64,000 bases of DNA from Coptis chinensis. Its lineage: Eukaryota; Streptophyta; Magnoliopsida; Ranunculales; Ranunculaceae. Position numbers and translations under genes: made by a program. The DNA is taken from positions 5,852,501 through 5,916,500 of the forward strand of contig CM027377.1 of NCBI GenBank assembly GCA_015680905.1, written 5' to 3'. Every line of letters begins with the position of its first letter. The stretch's first letter is position 1. The notes below the pieces were generated by a model. It searched no databases. It saw only the letters and a list, made by a program, of their open reading frames with translations, and was not told where the DNA came from. Below, in pieces: positions 22,561-39,692 of this stretch.

Positions 22561-23163
22561 TAAATTACAATAGCTCGCTCATTTCAGAAATCACACACAC
22601 ACACACGCACAAACCAAAAATAAATAAATAAAATAAAATAAACAAATAAAAAATCAGCCCCCTAAACAATGGAGTAGCACATGCCCAAGCAAAGAAAAAC
22701 TCTTTGAACCTACCAAATTTTGCAAATCCTTATGTTGGGTTTTGTATTGGGAGCGAGAAGCAAGTCTAAAGCTATTTGGTGGAAAGTGGCCGAGAAGGTT
22801 AGTTGTAGGTTTGTAGCATGCGGTGTGGAAGTCCAAACGAAAAAAATTCTTAGCGTAGAATCGGTAGTATGAAAATTGAGAAAAGCAAAAACATCTAAAA
22901 CAGATATATATGGGGGCACACACACACAATTTAGCTGTTCCAAGTAAATGAGAATGGAGAAACAATTTACCTCCGGTTGTGACATAAGCAGCGATGCCGA
23001 GTAATAAAGAACTCCAAATCCATCATTTCCAAACTCTCGATTCCATAACCACGGGATATACACTTGGTCCATCCGAACTAACCAACTGCATAACCATCCC
23101 GCCCAACCCCAAAGAAAAATTACATGACCACCCGAGGCGAATTAAAAAAGAGGTGTTGGTTAC

Positions 23164-23310
23164 CTCGATGGAAGTGGGATAAGGAGGTAAAGCGGTCGAG
23201 CATGGATATCTTGAGCAAGAATTTTCCCAAACGAAGTCTTGAAGTGGCACTATCACGACTTCTAATTAGAAACGACGCTTTTAATACTATCTCAAGCTTC
23301 TTGCATTGAA
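23164..23310 (-). other. Possible exon fragment, unassigned
   Basis: Minus-strand open stretch KASFLIRSRDSATSRLRLGK followed by a clean donor CATCGAG|GTAACC at 23164. I cannot assign it. It ends 18 bp from the left end of the long LTR-like element, which may have truncated it. Confidence 0.25.
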
Positions 23311-24842
23311 ATCATCGGACTATTATCGTCACACCCCAAATTTCGGAAAAATTAAAACCGATATTCAATCATCCGAAACCCAGGGGTGAAACAAAACCCA
23401 CTAACATATTATCAACCACAATATTTAAAATCTAAGATCAAATTAAAACTGAAATAACAACGCTTCATTTACAAATAAATTTTTACTAACCAACTCTATT
23501 ACCTTTGTTTCAATTCAAAACTATACACTGAAAAAAAACTTAAACCAGAAAACTCCAAGAGCAAATCCAAGTCACGTGTCTTCATCCATCGTGACTCCAC
23601 CATCTATGTTCCTAAGAACACACCCACGTTGCAAAACAAGGCAAACATGGGTGACAAATTGAATTTTTGGTATGAGTAGACTAACAACAAAATATATATA
23701 ATAATCTTTCAAATGAATAATATAACATTACAAACAATTTCCAACTGGAAGACAATATAGTTCCGTTTTTCAAAAGCGGCGTGTAGTTTCTTCCCAAGTA
23801 ATATTTCACCCCAACATACAAATTCCAAGAATCTCATATAATAGTAATTTCGTCATTCCCACTTTCCAAAATAACTCACAATACAATACCACTTACATTT
23901 CATTTATTAACCGCACATATGATAACCTAATTAAATATGAGTTTGGTATACCTTACCTTTAAGCCAACACGCCGTCTTAGGGTATGATATTTCGTCCCCT
24001 CAAGAGAAAAGATTAATAGATCCTACCCTCCCCAAAAAAAAGAGTTAGACATCACAATAAATTGATTTATCTCAGCCAGTCAAAATTTCATTCATGACCA
24101 AACCTCCTTTAAGACATTTAAGTCTAATTGATATAACCTAGTTCGTCCCGCATATTCGGGGAATACCACTTATCATAATACCTATATTAAGGGTAGTCAT
24201 TCATATGTCATCATTACGTTATAAAGTTTCTGCGTGCATAATCATAGATCTCAGACTATCACAAGTCATTAATAGTTTCGTAATAACATATCAAGTTATA
24301 GTCAATTCACAATTACGTAGAACTCACAATCATTTACTATTATTATTCACCGTCACACTTCATATCCATAACATTACACAATTCATATACTTTTACTTTA
24401 GTATCACTCGTCTACTTATGAGAACGAGGAAAAGTCACAACCAAGGAGTACATTCATCCCTTGTGAGTATCAACTTATACAAACCATGTATATATTTCTC
24501 ATAAGAAATCATATACATCACATACAATAACTCCATCACACGTAAAATCAATATTTTTACTTTGCTTATTAATTATCTTGTTGACTCATTTATTCAAAGA
24601 CACGCATCAACCTTTTAGTTCTTACTCCACGATTTTGCACTACACACATTTGCCAAATCACACATATCCGTCGCCTCACTCACACCGAAAGTACCACTAC
24701 AAGACATACGTCCCAAGCGGGATATCGCCTCCGTGAAATATACTTTCATCTTGTAAACTCGTAACTTGTGAGTCATGACCATCTCTACGGGCTTTCCATA
24801 CACATAATCACAAAGCCTCCTTTGGGCATAACAAAATATCAG

Positions 24843-25130
24843 GTCATTCATGGCACATTCAATGAATACCTTGGGTCATTCCCGCCACATTCAAGGAATA
24901 CCCATCATAACACTAACGGGTCATTCATGGCACATTAATGAATACCCCGAGTCATTCCCGCCACATTCAAGGAATACCCAAACCTACATTCCCGCATATT
25001 CAAGGAATACGAACCAACCCATAAGGCGAATACCTTAGTTCCTCTATAGGGGCGATCAAAACGATTGGGTCATTCATGGCACATTCAATGAATACCCGGG
25101 TCATTCATGGCACATTCAATGAATACCCAT
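24843..25130. repeat. Tandem ~29-bp units 'ggtcattcatggcacattcaatgaatacc'
   Basis: Six or more imperfect units, alternating 'catggcacattcaatgaat' and 'cccgccacattcaaggaat' variants, inside the LTR-like element. Confidence 0.9.
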
Positions 25131-26237
25131 CTATCACATGACATCACAAGTCATAAACATTTCTTTTCATTACCAAATCCTGAGGCGTGGAGAGTTCTAA
25201 AGATGTGGGCGACACATTAAAACATTATTATCATTATAATTATACTAGCATTACTCATGTCAAAATAGACCACACATGCAAAGAGTCACTTTCGTGCGTC
25301 AAGGCAAATCAAGCACTTAAATATCATTAAATGTAAACAGACTTATAATCAAACAAATACAATTTATATAACCATACTCATATATACAATATCGTAAACA
25401 AATAGTTCATTAGCCCAAATTCAAGTCCACACACACTAATGTCTAAAACATATCCACATATACTAAAGTCTATATTCATATACAACTTCTATCTCCCACA
25501 TATATATTTATGTAGTCTCAAAACAATGTAATTTCTAACATAATCACATAGTTATCACACAAACTAATATATATATTATAGATATAGTGTAGTGGTCGTG
25601 ACTTTTGCTCAAAGTCTGCTTTCTACGATCCAAATCTTTCAAGATTGGAATCAAGCCTTCGTAGTTCTTATTAGCCACATAATCAATGCTAAGGTTTTTT
25701 TCCTACATTCATCCAAATGACATGTAACTTAATTATTTAGAAACTAAGGTATTTAGATATACTTTTTTTCATGTAGAACTCGAAGTCCCAACCTTAGCCC
25801 ATCTAAAAGAAAATTTAGGTTGAAAACGGTCAAAATCCTAATTTCAGCAAATTGGATTTCTGACGGGATATCTTCGAATGGAACAACTCTTTCCATGTGT
25901 ATCCAAACGCGATCGAAGCTTTTGTGTTGCATTGTAAAGCTAACGAATTTACTTTCTCTTGTTTAACAAAATACCCAATCATCAAGGTCAAATATTTCTT
26001 AGATAAATGACAACCAAAGTTATACAAGCTTCCACGGCATTTTATTACTATATGTGTCCATATAATATACACATAAACGTAGTACAATTAAACAATCCAT
26101 CCACAATCAAAGCCCAATATGCTTTTTACACACTACTCACGTCAAAATCTAAATTAGATAATTTACCAACCAAGTTATACAATATCCCAAGATTTTTTTA
26201 TTACTATATATATATCCATATAAACAAACATATGAAA

Positions 26238-26510
26238 ACTGGAAAAGTCAACATTCACAGTCAACGGTCAAAGTCAACGGTCAACCGTCAAAGTCAACAG
26301 TCAAAGGTCAACACCTCATGGTCAATGTCAAACTCAACATGTCATGGTCAAGGTCAAACTCAACATGTCATGGTCAAAGTCAAACTGTCCTAGTCAAAGT
26401 CAAACTGACAAAGTCAAAGTCAAAGGTGAAAGTCAACCGTCCATGGTCAAAGGTCAAAGTCGGCGGCCGATAGTCAAAGTCAACCTGTTCTAGTCAAAGT
26501 CAAACCGCGT
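26238..26510. repeat. Dense (GTCAAMG)n array
   Basis: More than 30 copies of gtcaa-core heptamers to dodecamers such as ggtcaaagtcaac, with intermixed catggtcaa units. Confidence 0.92.
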
Positions 26511-28093
26511 TTCCGTGTTTGTTTTGAGGTTAGTCATAGCTACATGGTTCATGACTAAGGTCAGTCGTAGTTCGGGCTGCGTTGACTAAGGTAATGGTTC
26601 GGACCAATTGCCAAGCCCAAACCTTAGAACCGGGAAGTCTAAAAAGTCCACTTATTTATTCTACGACCCAATTGGATCTATATTAAATTATATGGGTGGC
26701 GCCCAACAATATTAGAAGCGGGCCCAAAAGCGGTTAAGTGGTTCGGTCCAAAAATACAAATGAAACGGGCCCATAGACTAATATTAGAAGCGGTCCCAAA
26801 ACTTACTTAAACCGGGCCCAAACTAAACTTAATTACACTGGTCCAAAGATTACAAAACAAATAGAAAAGGGCCCAACCACTTTAAGTTAGATTTCGCCCA
26901 CATAAAACTAAATCTGAAATTTCGCAACCACCCTGAAATTTCGGCCAAGCCACTAAAAAGAATTTGGCCCAAACCAAACACTTAAACATTTTCGCCAACA
27001 ATCTAAACCGCCCAATAGAAACAACCAAGGCCCAGGCCCAAATCGAAATGGTCATCTTCTCACCCATTTCTCCTCCTCCAAAGAAACTAAAACCGCCACC
27101 ACCAAAACCGATCGTCCTCCCCTTTCAACACATCGGGTTTAACTCAATTTGAACAACCCAACACCTTTAACAAAACAAAAACCGAAAATCATAAAACCAC
27201 AAACTATTCCTAAATCTAGATTCGAATTTCGGCCACCATTAGAGCTTGTTCCAAGCTCAAACCGACAAAACCCCACCACTCTACAACACTCAATCAAACA
27301 ACAACCAACCCAACATTTCTCAAACCAACAAAACCAAACCAACAAAATTACAAAGTTTGCAACCACAAGATGACAAGATGTAATGCTTCAAGTAGCCATT
27401 AAAGCCTCCCTCAAAGCTTCATCGCCCCCAATCGACTAACCACCCCCATCCAAGTCACAATACACAATAATTTAACTAACAAGAAAAATTATCAATACGA
27501 TTTCTCTGTTTGGCTTTTAGCCGCCATGAGCGATGTATAATCTTCCACTATCATCGACCCAATACGACCACACTATTCCCATACAACCACATGATCGCAA
27601 ACATTTCAATACGGAGAAAGATTTATTGCTTTGAGGCTTTAGCAGCCATTAACAAAACCGATCAAAGTAGGGAGTTTCGACGGTTTAATAGTTAAATTCA
27701 AAATGAATTCCAATACGGATAATGAAAAATTATAAAACGAAACAAGATAATACTGATGTAGGTAACAACAAATCCGGTGAAATAGCCAAATAGCTACTCA
27801 CTGTATGAGCAATTTCGACGAATCCTCCTCCTCCGAAATTCGGGATGGCTCCAATGCTCCAAACAAACAACTTCTCTTGCCTCCATTTTTTTAATATATT
27901 ATATTATCTTCGAACCCTATTTTCTAGAAAAAGTGTTTATATACTTGGGTCCTAAACCCAAGCTCAACACGAACTTCGGCCCAAAACCGGCCCCACGTAT
28001 CCCGAAGTCCAATCCTAATTTAATTTTTAAAATAAACAATTAAATTAATTAATTAAATAGAAAAATACGTATAAAAAAACACGGGGTGTTATA

Positions 28094-28689
28094 ATTACTT
28101 CCGCCGCAAGAATCCATTATTCCTCAGTTGTTCTTTTAAGTTAAGATAAACAGAATAAATTCTTTAGCTACCCATCGATTACAATATACCAACCAAGGAT
28201 TAAATACCAATTAATTCTTATAAGAACCATATTACCAAATTAAATAATACTACTGTGATCATAAAATCAATGTTATCAACACCTGATCTGATGTACATGA
28301 TCTGTTGGTACAACAATGTTTATGCATGAACGTTGTTTTGTATCTAAAGTTACTTCACAGATCAATTACACAATGCACTGTACAGACATCAATCAGCGTT
28401 TGTTTCAATCTGAAAAATCAACACTTTAATACAGAAAAGAGGGATTGACTTCACCACACCTGAGTATAGCCTCAGTCATTGGATTCTACACCCTCCAAAA
28501 TCTTGCCCACGACGGACATTGCCATACGCAGAGTTCCAGAAGATCCATGTCACGTCCTACAATGTTCTTAAAACAAAAATAAATCTAAGTTGGAAATAAA
28601 CGAATCGAGCATTCTTTATCTATATTGGTTTGTTTTTCAGTATCATTCTATCATCCTGAACAATTTATTAGTTTAATTTTGGAAGAAGA
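28094..28689. other. Intergenic; short coding-like fragment on the minus strand
   Basis: Between about 28545 and 28470 the minus strand reads GSSGTLRMAMSVVGKILEGV before a stop. It looks like a real protein tail but is not assignable and lacks a clear upstream splice site in frame. Nothing else recognised. Confidence 0.3.
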
Positions 28690-28955
28690 AAAGAATAATA
28701 GAGAGGGTTTGAAGAGATAATTTTTTTTTCCAGAGTTGGGAGCGTTTTGTAGAATTGAAAAAACAATATAGAAAGAGATTTTGATCTATTTTGGATTATC
28801 CCCGAACAATTGAAATCGACAAAAAAGAGCGTAATTTTTATTTTTTTTTATGAAAAATCCAGAATAAGAGAAAAAAGAAGGGCTGACACGTGGGTCGCTG
28901 GGAGCATTTTCCACTAGTCAGTATTAATGGTCTTTGATAAGTAAGGACCGTATTG
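28690..28955. repeat. Second copy of the 19260-19500 segment, upstream of enolase
   Basis: Contains tctattttggattatc, aacaattgaaatcgacaaaaaag, gggagcattttc and tattaatggtctttga in the same order as the first copy. It overlaps what would be the ENO1 promoter. Confidence 0.7.
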
Positions 28956-28980
28956 GGCCGAGGGGCCAACTAACACGTGT
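28884..28980 (+). promoter_or_regulatory. Two G-box/ABRE-like CACGTG motifs upstream of ENO1
   Basis: CACGTG occurs at 28887-28892 (gacacgtggg) and at 28974-28979 (aacacgtgtt), about 375 and 290 bp before the enolase coding region. G-boxes bind bZIP and bHLH factors in plants. The functional link is inferred. Confidence 0.5.
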
Positions 28981-29049
28981 TTATCCAAGTCTCCATCCTC
29001 CTCGTGCACAATACAATCTGGACCCACATTCAAGTGAGCCCCCACATAG

Positions 29050-33247
<4,198 letters not shown>

Positions 33248-34406
33248 AAAATACTGGATCACACCTAAATTTTTTTATCTTAAAAATAATGCATTGAAGC
33301 AAATTCACCACAAGGTTGAGAATGGAAACCAATGATTACCTTTCGATCTAAAGCAAGTTTTTCAGACATTAGAAGTTTTTGGGTGCAGCCAACCGGCTTA
33401 TATAGGATTTTGATGAGGGACCTCTAGGGGTGAGGAAATCATGTTCTTTCAGGTGTTTGAATAATCTTTTCAGGAGGGATGCGAGAGATATTTTACTGAC
33501 CAGAAGAATCTTGTTTCCATTTGTATTTGTTTTTGGTTAAAATGTAATGGTATAATGTTGAATGTGATATGTGTAACCTGTATCTGGACCTCAATTCCCT
33601 TGTTTTAAACAAAGTTGTTTGTAGTTTCTTGTTTGTGAATTTCTATTGCTGGTCAAGAACAAAATTTAAAAAGTAGTTCTGTAAACATCAGGTAAATGTT
33701 TCTTGTTTGATTTGATCTGCACCTCGTTTGCCAAATTTTGATTTTATCTATCCCGAAATGCTTATAGACATCCTCTAAATTCTTCCTGCTTTCAACTTGG
33801 ACAAGAACGTGACCGTTTTTTTCGGTAAAGACAGGAACGTTACTTGTAAGAAATGAATACGTACTGGCATGATCACTCAATCTATGTCACTGTGACCTAA
33901 AAAACGTACTCACCTTTGGGTAATTGGATACAAGTCAAGTTTGTCAAAATCCTCAATAGCTATTATGATGGGGAGACACGCTGACAATTTTAGGCTGGTC
34001 AAGTGACCGACTTTTGTAGACATCACGACCCTATCATGTTAGAATGGTCGAAATCGTGAATATTTTTAAGCTATGTATGATGTATTCATGTATATAGAAC
34101 TCATTTTATACCTCATGGTGATGAGGTATTGATAGCAAATTTGCAATTGCGCAACATGACAACATGTCTGCATCATAACAAGAACAACAACAAGGGTAGG
34201 CCAAACAACCGCAAAATTTTCTAATATAGCTGAAAAATAAGGTTACCAACATTGACATTTACGAAATTCCAAATTTCCAATAAGGAAATGGGCTAATCAA
34301 AGCCCGATATTTTGGGCTTTAAATGTGGGCCGTATCATTTGAGAGCTTAGTCTGATTTTTAAGCAGTTCAAAAATATTTCATTTCCCCGGCAAAAAAAAT
34401 AAAAAA
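33248..34406. other. Enolase 3' UTR and intergenic spacer
   Basis: ENO1 3' UTR probably extends to about 33600, where T-rich and AATGGTATAATG-type signals are seen. Beyond it I see nothing recognisable before the next gene. Confidence 0.5.
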
Positions 34407-37400
34407 ATGGAAGACGAATCCACACTCTCTAATAAAAATGGTTCTAAAGGTAAAAACAGTCTGAAAATCTCTTCAATTTCTCTTCTATACTTCAAATATG
34501 TCACGCATTATAACACATTGCTCAATTTAAGATTTTAAAATTAGGGTTTTCTCGATTCTTTCTTGTTATTAAAACAGTTGTTGGAGGAATGGAATCAGTT
34601 ATTGCTACAGTTAGTGGGTACCATGGTTCGGAACGGTTTAAGCTCATAAAACTAATTAACTACACTGGGGCTAGTTATGTTGGTGCAATGACCAAATCGA
34701 CCACACATTTGGTCAGTTTCTTGATTTTCTATTTTGAGGTTGTAGATTTTATTTATTTATTTATTTATTTATTTATTGTTAATGTTTTTGGTTTGGGAGG
34801 TAGGTGTGTTGGGAATTCGAAGGAAGGAAATACGAGTTGGCGAAGAGTTTCGGAACGAAAATAGTTAGTCATAAATGGTTTGAGGATTGTGTGGAAGCTG
34901 GGAAACGTCTTCCGGAGCGGCATTATATGATGAAGAGGTATTTACTGCTTTTTCTAACTTGCTAATGTTTTAATTTTGGTTTGCATAGAGGAGTGGAGCC
35001 CTATTTTTGTAGTACCACTAGAGATCAATGTTCGCTATATCAAGTCATATGAACTCAGCTTTTTTAAATAACCAGCAACTTGAAGTTTTTGTCCATTGTT
35101 TCGAACTTTAAATCCTTTATACCTACCTACAATTGAGATTTAAGCATATTGGTAAGTATATGTATGGTGTTTTTATTGTTTGCAGTGGGCAGCAGGCAGG
35201 ACCTATACTGTGGGAAGTCCCAGTTGCTGTTGATGAGAAAGATGATATATTAACTAGAAAGAGAGGTAATGTCTTGTGTGATATGTCCAATACGAGCAAT
35301 GGTACCCAAGCAGTAGAGAGGAATCCAGAGTCTGTATGGTTGGATTCTCATTTATTAAGTGAGGTAATAATAACTGGAGTATGGATGTTTCTTGGACATG
35401 TTCATTAATGTCTACTACAATATTTGATGCATGGCTCACTTTTTTTGACGTGATTATGTTATGCAGAATTTGTCTCCAATGGGAACGAATGTGACTTATC
35501 ATAACCGTGGTAAATCTGCAGCTTGCCGAACTTTGAAGCGTGGTTGCAGGTTGAGCAGCAAAAAGTGTTCAATAGAGCAGTCTTTATCTGGGCTACGAGA
35601 AATTCAGGTTGGTCATGTGATCTCTCATCAATATTTTTAAGCACAAACCTTGACGCTATTTATGTGGATGTTTGAGAGTTTAATAATCTTCATGCAAATA
35701 AAATTTAAAGGGTCAGGATCTGTTTATTATTTGTATTTTGAAGTTCTACTATTTCTTGTTTGAAAAGTGTAGAGTCTTTGTGTCCATCTTTTGTTGATAT
35801 GATCTTCTGATCATTTAGATCATTTCCATAAAAAATGAAGCAAATCTAACAACCTCCATCAGAATTTTCTTACATAGTGAAGAACTATGCACTGTCCATT
35901 TTCACCATTGAATTGACCCTATATATCGTAGGTTTAAAAATTTGGAGGGGCCATCTTAGGAAGTGATCATATCCACCATAAACTACTCCAAAATTTTGAT
36001 GTGGGCCAAACAAAAAGTAATTTTTATTACTGAAAAGATAGAGCAAACCAATTTTGAGTATTTTTGTTTTAACAAAAGCACACACATAGACAAACACTTT
36101 TAGGCGATACTTATGCCTTTCACGGTATGCTACCTAGACAGTAAATTCCAAAAGTAATATAATGAATTACTCTGCCTGAAAAATATTTATAGCTTGATAA
36201 ATTTTACTGTTTTGCAAATCTTATTATCTACAGCATGGAGAACCTAGTACTTATTCTTCGACATTTTCTACGAGACACGAAAGAAATGCTTACAGCAGTA
36301 TTGAAAATCCTATAACAGCGGGACCCACTCGCAAGAGCCGCCTTGTGAAAAAAGAATGCTTGCAGAGGCATCTTGGAGTCTTCTATCATGGATTTGGATC
36401 AAGAATTTTCCCCACTGAAGCGACATTGTTGATGTATCAAACGATCAAAACACTCCTAGAACTGAAAATGAGAATATATCAATACCTCAAGGAAGAATTG
36501 TGGAGGCCAAATTCTGTGGTATAGAAAATAGGAATGAAGAGGCAGAAGGTCGTGAAGGTATCACACAAATGAACAACGTGCTGCTGATGATGATTTGATT
36601 GTAAGAAATGAAGGTGTGGCACCTGTTGATGATGTGCCTTTACAACATGGGTTGTCAGATTCTGAGGACAATTATGATAGAACACAAGAAGTTGATAGTG
36701 AGTTGCAAAAGACAACCAGAGTCCCTGCATCAGTTGCACTCTCATGTGTCATATGTTGGGCAGAGTATAGTCCAACAAGGGGGGTATTACCGTGTGGACA
36801 TCGTTTCTGCTATACATGCATCCAAAATTGGGCTGATCATATGGTATGCAATCTCACTAGTCAATATCTTTTGCATTATTGTAGTTTCTGTTATTTTATT
36901 TTGACATTGTATATGTTTTTTCATTTAAGAGCATAGTCATCTCAAACTAAATCTCGTTCTCCTGAATAAACTCGTTGTTGTAGATTCTTACACTGATATT
37001 TTCGAACAGTTAGGGTTTTAGTTTGTCCTGACTGAAATGAAAGTGTGAAACCTTGCTTGTAGGTTTTTATACGGGTATTGTAATCTTTGAATGCAATGTT
37101 AATTACTAGAAAATGGAAATTTTGATCTTAATCTTTCAGTTTGCTGTAAGAGTTTAGTATTATACACAAGCAGTTTGGTACTGAAAATTTAAATGAGTCA
37201 TTTGAAAGCTTAAAAAGAAATTGTGGATCGACAACAATCAATCCTGTTTTTTTTTATTATTATTATTATTATTTATAGATATTTACAAGCAGTTTAGTTC
37301 TTCCACTTTGTGTTCAAGTCAGTCATTTGAAAATTTATGTTGTAGACTTTGATTTTCAAAGTTTCCTTTGACTAAACTTCTGTGTCCACATTCAAACAAT

Positions 37401-38146
37401 CAAACCTGGTCTAATTTTTTTATAACTATTTGTTCCTTTGTTGGCTCAATTGTCATCTATTATGTTGTTTGTGAACATTGTAGTTTTGCCGGGAACTACA
37501 TCACTATGGCTTACATAAATATTTTGCCTTTGACTAGGCTTCAAGAAGAATGGCTTCGACATGTCCTTTGTGCAAGGCTATTTTTTCGAAAGCATAACAA
37601 AGGTTGATAGTGCTACCTCCTCTGATCAGAAGATTTACTCCCAGACTATACCATATGACTCTTCAGCAACAGATATATATGTGCTTCGGATTGGGAGCTG
37701 ACCAATTTTAGAGCACAGGTAAACACAAAGATGCCACTTCTCTCTGCACCCTCTCTCCCTTTCCTATACATGCTTCATGCATCTTGTTACAACCTGATTG
37801 CATTTTCAGTTCTTACTGGTAGTCAGGGAATTTTTGGATACCGCTCAAGTGCAAGTCTTATTCAATTATTTGTCACTTAATTCTTGCACTAATACTGTAT
37901 TACTGTGACACTTTCTTTGCTCATGATGTTTTCAATGCTCATCCTCTTTCTTTCGTTTTGGGATTGTAGCCCACTGCAGCACCAGTTTGTTGTGAGTGTC
38001 TGTCTCGAGAACCTGAGGATCTTCTTATTTGTTGTCATCTCTGCTTGAACCGATTGGTTCATTCTTATTGCCTAGATCCTCCTTTGATTCCGTGGACGTG
38101 CAACAACTGTAGAGACCTCCGTATTCTGTACCAACGCTTCCATTAG
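34407..38146 (+). pseudogene. BRCT / C3HC4 RING / PHD-like finger protein (At1g67180-like), frame-broken
   Basis: Exons: 34407-34449, 34578-34711, 34804-34937, 35186-35363, 35467-35607, 36234-36843, 37538-37718, 37970-38146, all GT-AG. Exons 1-3 encode a BRCT domain ([55 protein letters not shown]). Exons 6-7 hold a RING finger (CVICWAEYSPTRGVLPCGHR, FCYTCIQNWADHM, TCPLCKA). The last exon holds a Cys-rich PHD-like finger ([19 protein letters not shown]... WTCNNC). The family is a putative nuclear E3 ligase with a phosphopeptide-binding BRCT. Exons 1-5 are clean, but exon 6 needs at least two frame changes between about 36340 and 36595, and exon 7 two more (about 37588 and 37690). Either this copy is decaying or the assembly carries indels here. 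Exon structure itself is fully preserved. Confidence 0.82.
34748..34782. repeat. (ATTT)n microsatellite
   Basis: Eight or so TTTA/ATTT units in intron 2 of the BRCT/RING gene. Confidence 0.9.
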
Positions 38147-39692
38147 TTTGTAAAGGTAAGAGTTATTGGAAATTGTTTCTTCTTTTTTGAGAAATTTTGA
38201 ACTTGAGTCTGGTGTTGTCCCTTTGTCTGTACAACCTTTTAACTTAAACCATGGTTGTGACTCCATGAGTAACTCTACTTCTGAATGTATCTAGTAATGA
38301 GAAACAAAAGCAATTTGTAGAATTCTTGAGACAGCTTGTATTTCTTTTCAAATGCTCCTACAGGTTATTAGATCGATTACGGAGAATTTTAGAAAGGAAA
38401 CAAACATTAGTACGATTGGTGATGACTAACAATGTTGTTGTTAGTGTCTTGAATATATAAAGTAATATACAAAAATATTTGATGCTTACAATAATATTTA
38501 TATTTTTTGTTTTTAAACAATTTAATCAGTTGATAATGATTTTCTTCCTGAAAGTTTGACACTACATACCAGTTACCAGCTTACCATTATCAACAATCAC
38601 CTTAGAGTCCATTCCGATACTTTTATTTTGACTTTTTGATTCCTGTTGGAGCTTTGAGATCTGATGATGTCTTTAAGTATTTATTCAGGGAGTGCCAATA
38701 ATGCATTGGGAGTTTTGAGTGACAAGATGTGTATTTCCAGCATAGCAGTATACTTTTGAGTTCTGAATATACTTCCTGGTGTTAATTGCTTCTGATTCAG
38801 CAGAAGAGTGAAAGCTCGTGTCTGATGATAGGTCACGCTTGGTGCCACAAACAAACTTGGAATGCAGACATTCCATGTTTTAAGCGATTGTCTTTGCAGC
38901 TGGGCTGCAAAATTTGAAGGCAGTGTCCACCAATCATGGTCTTATTTGGCAGTTTGCATCATCATTCTACTGCAAGACATGATTGAATCCAATGGAAAAA
39001 TTGCTCGAACCTCACATAGTGGTATAGTGCCTATATATTGCACTGCATCAGACAATGTCTTCGCAGTGGCTGAACACACTTATCCTTGATCCAATAATAT
39101 TGAAATCAAAATTCCAGCTTAAAGACCACTCTGGCCAGAACATCTTGTCTGGTTCTACAATTTTTTAAATGTGAGAAACTACTTGCATGGGCAGTTATTT
39201 TTCTTCCTTCAAATGGTTTCTTTGGTTCTTCCTTTTGATGACTTGTATCCGTAGCTCCCTAATGGAGAAGATATGCACTGTGGTTTTTGTGGAGCTTGGA
39301 AGAGGCGGAAAGTAAAGAGGTGGATTTCACTAAGATCATAGTGGAAGGATGTTAGCTATGTAGTGTAGAGTACTAGAGTCTAGAATTCAGAAAAATGCTG
39401 GATTTATTAAATAATTAAGCTTGAGTGCTGTACCTTGTTTTCTTCTTGTTTTCAAGTTGTTGAGTATTGGTTGGAGAATAACAGGTAGAATGAAATTATT
39501 GAATCAGCGTTTCAGTACAAACAAGCAGATAGGAACAGAGTTGCAAACAGATTAACAGTATGAACTTAAACCATAGTCTAGAAAACATTTCTGTTATTCA
39601 ATTGAAACAACTGAGAAAATCTACAACCAGCACCTAAATTGTAGACTTCCCCGAATGTCAAATGTGACCTACCACGAGATGGAAGCTTTCGC
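38147..39692. other. Intergenic or downstream transcribed region, unassigned
   Basis: No gene recognised. At 39255-39342 an acceptor-like GTAG is followed by a short open stretch with CGFCGAWKRRKVKRWISLRS and a TAG, which could be a terminal exon of an unknown transcript. Frames at 38862-39089 lack family resemblance. Confidence 0.3.

Larger units (their letters stand above)
23329..28093 (-). mobile_element. Probable solo LTR of a Ty3/gypsy (Tekay/Del-like) element, 4765 bp
   Basis: Left end cgtcacaccccaaatttcgg and right end cacggggtgttata are inverted, as in Tekay-type LTRs (TGTAACACCCC...GGGGTGTGACA), each with one changed terminal base. The 5 bp outside are ATTAT (23324-23328) and ATTAC (28094-28098), a near-perfect target duplication. 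No gag or pol was found within, so a single large LTR left by recombination is the simplest reading. Orientation minus is inferred from the ACACCCCG start. It contains two internal tandem arrays and several short spurious frames. A non-autonomous DNA element with short inverted ends is the alternative. Confidence 0.55.

Noticed and set aside
24843..25130. Regular ~29-bp repeats resembling a CRISPR array
   Set aside because: Units are contiguous, variable, without unique spacers, and lie in a plant LTR-like element.
26882..27366. Several overlapping Pro- or Asn/Gln-rich frames on both strands
   Set aside because: Low-complexity sequence inside the solo LTR with no homology features or splice context.
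38862..39089. 75-codon plus-strand frame downstream of the RING gene
   Set aside because: No family resemblance, no conserved composition and no splice sites that link it to a gene.
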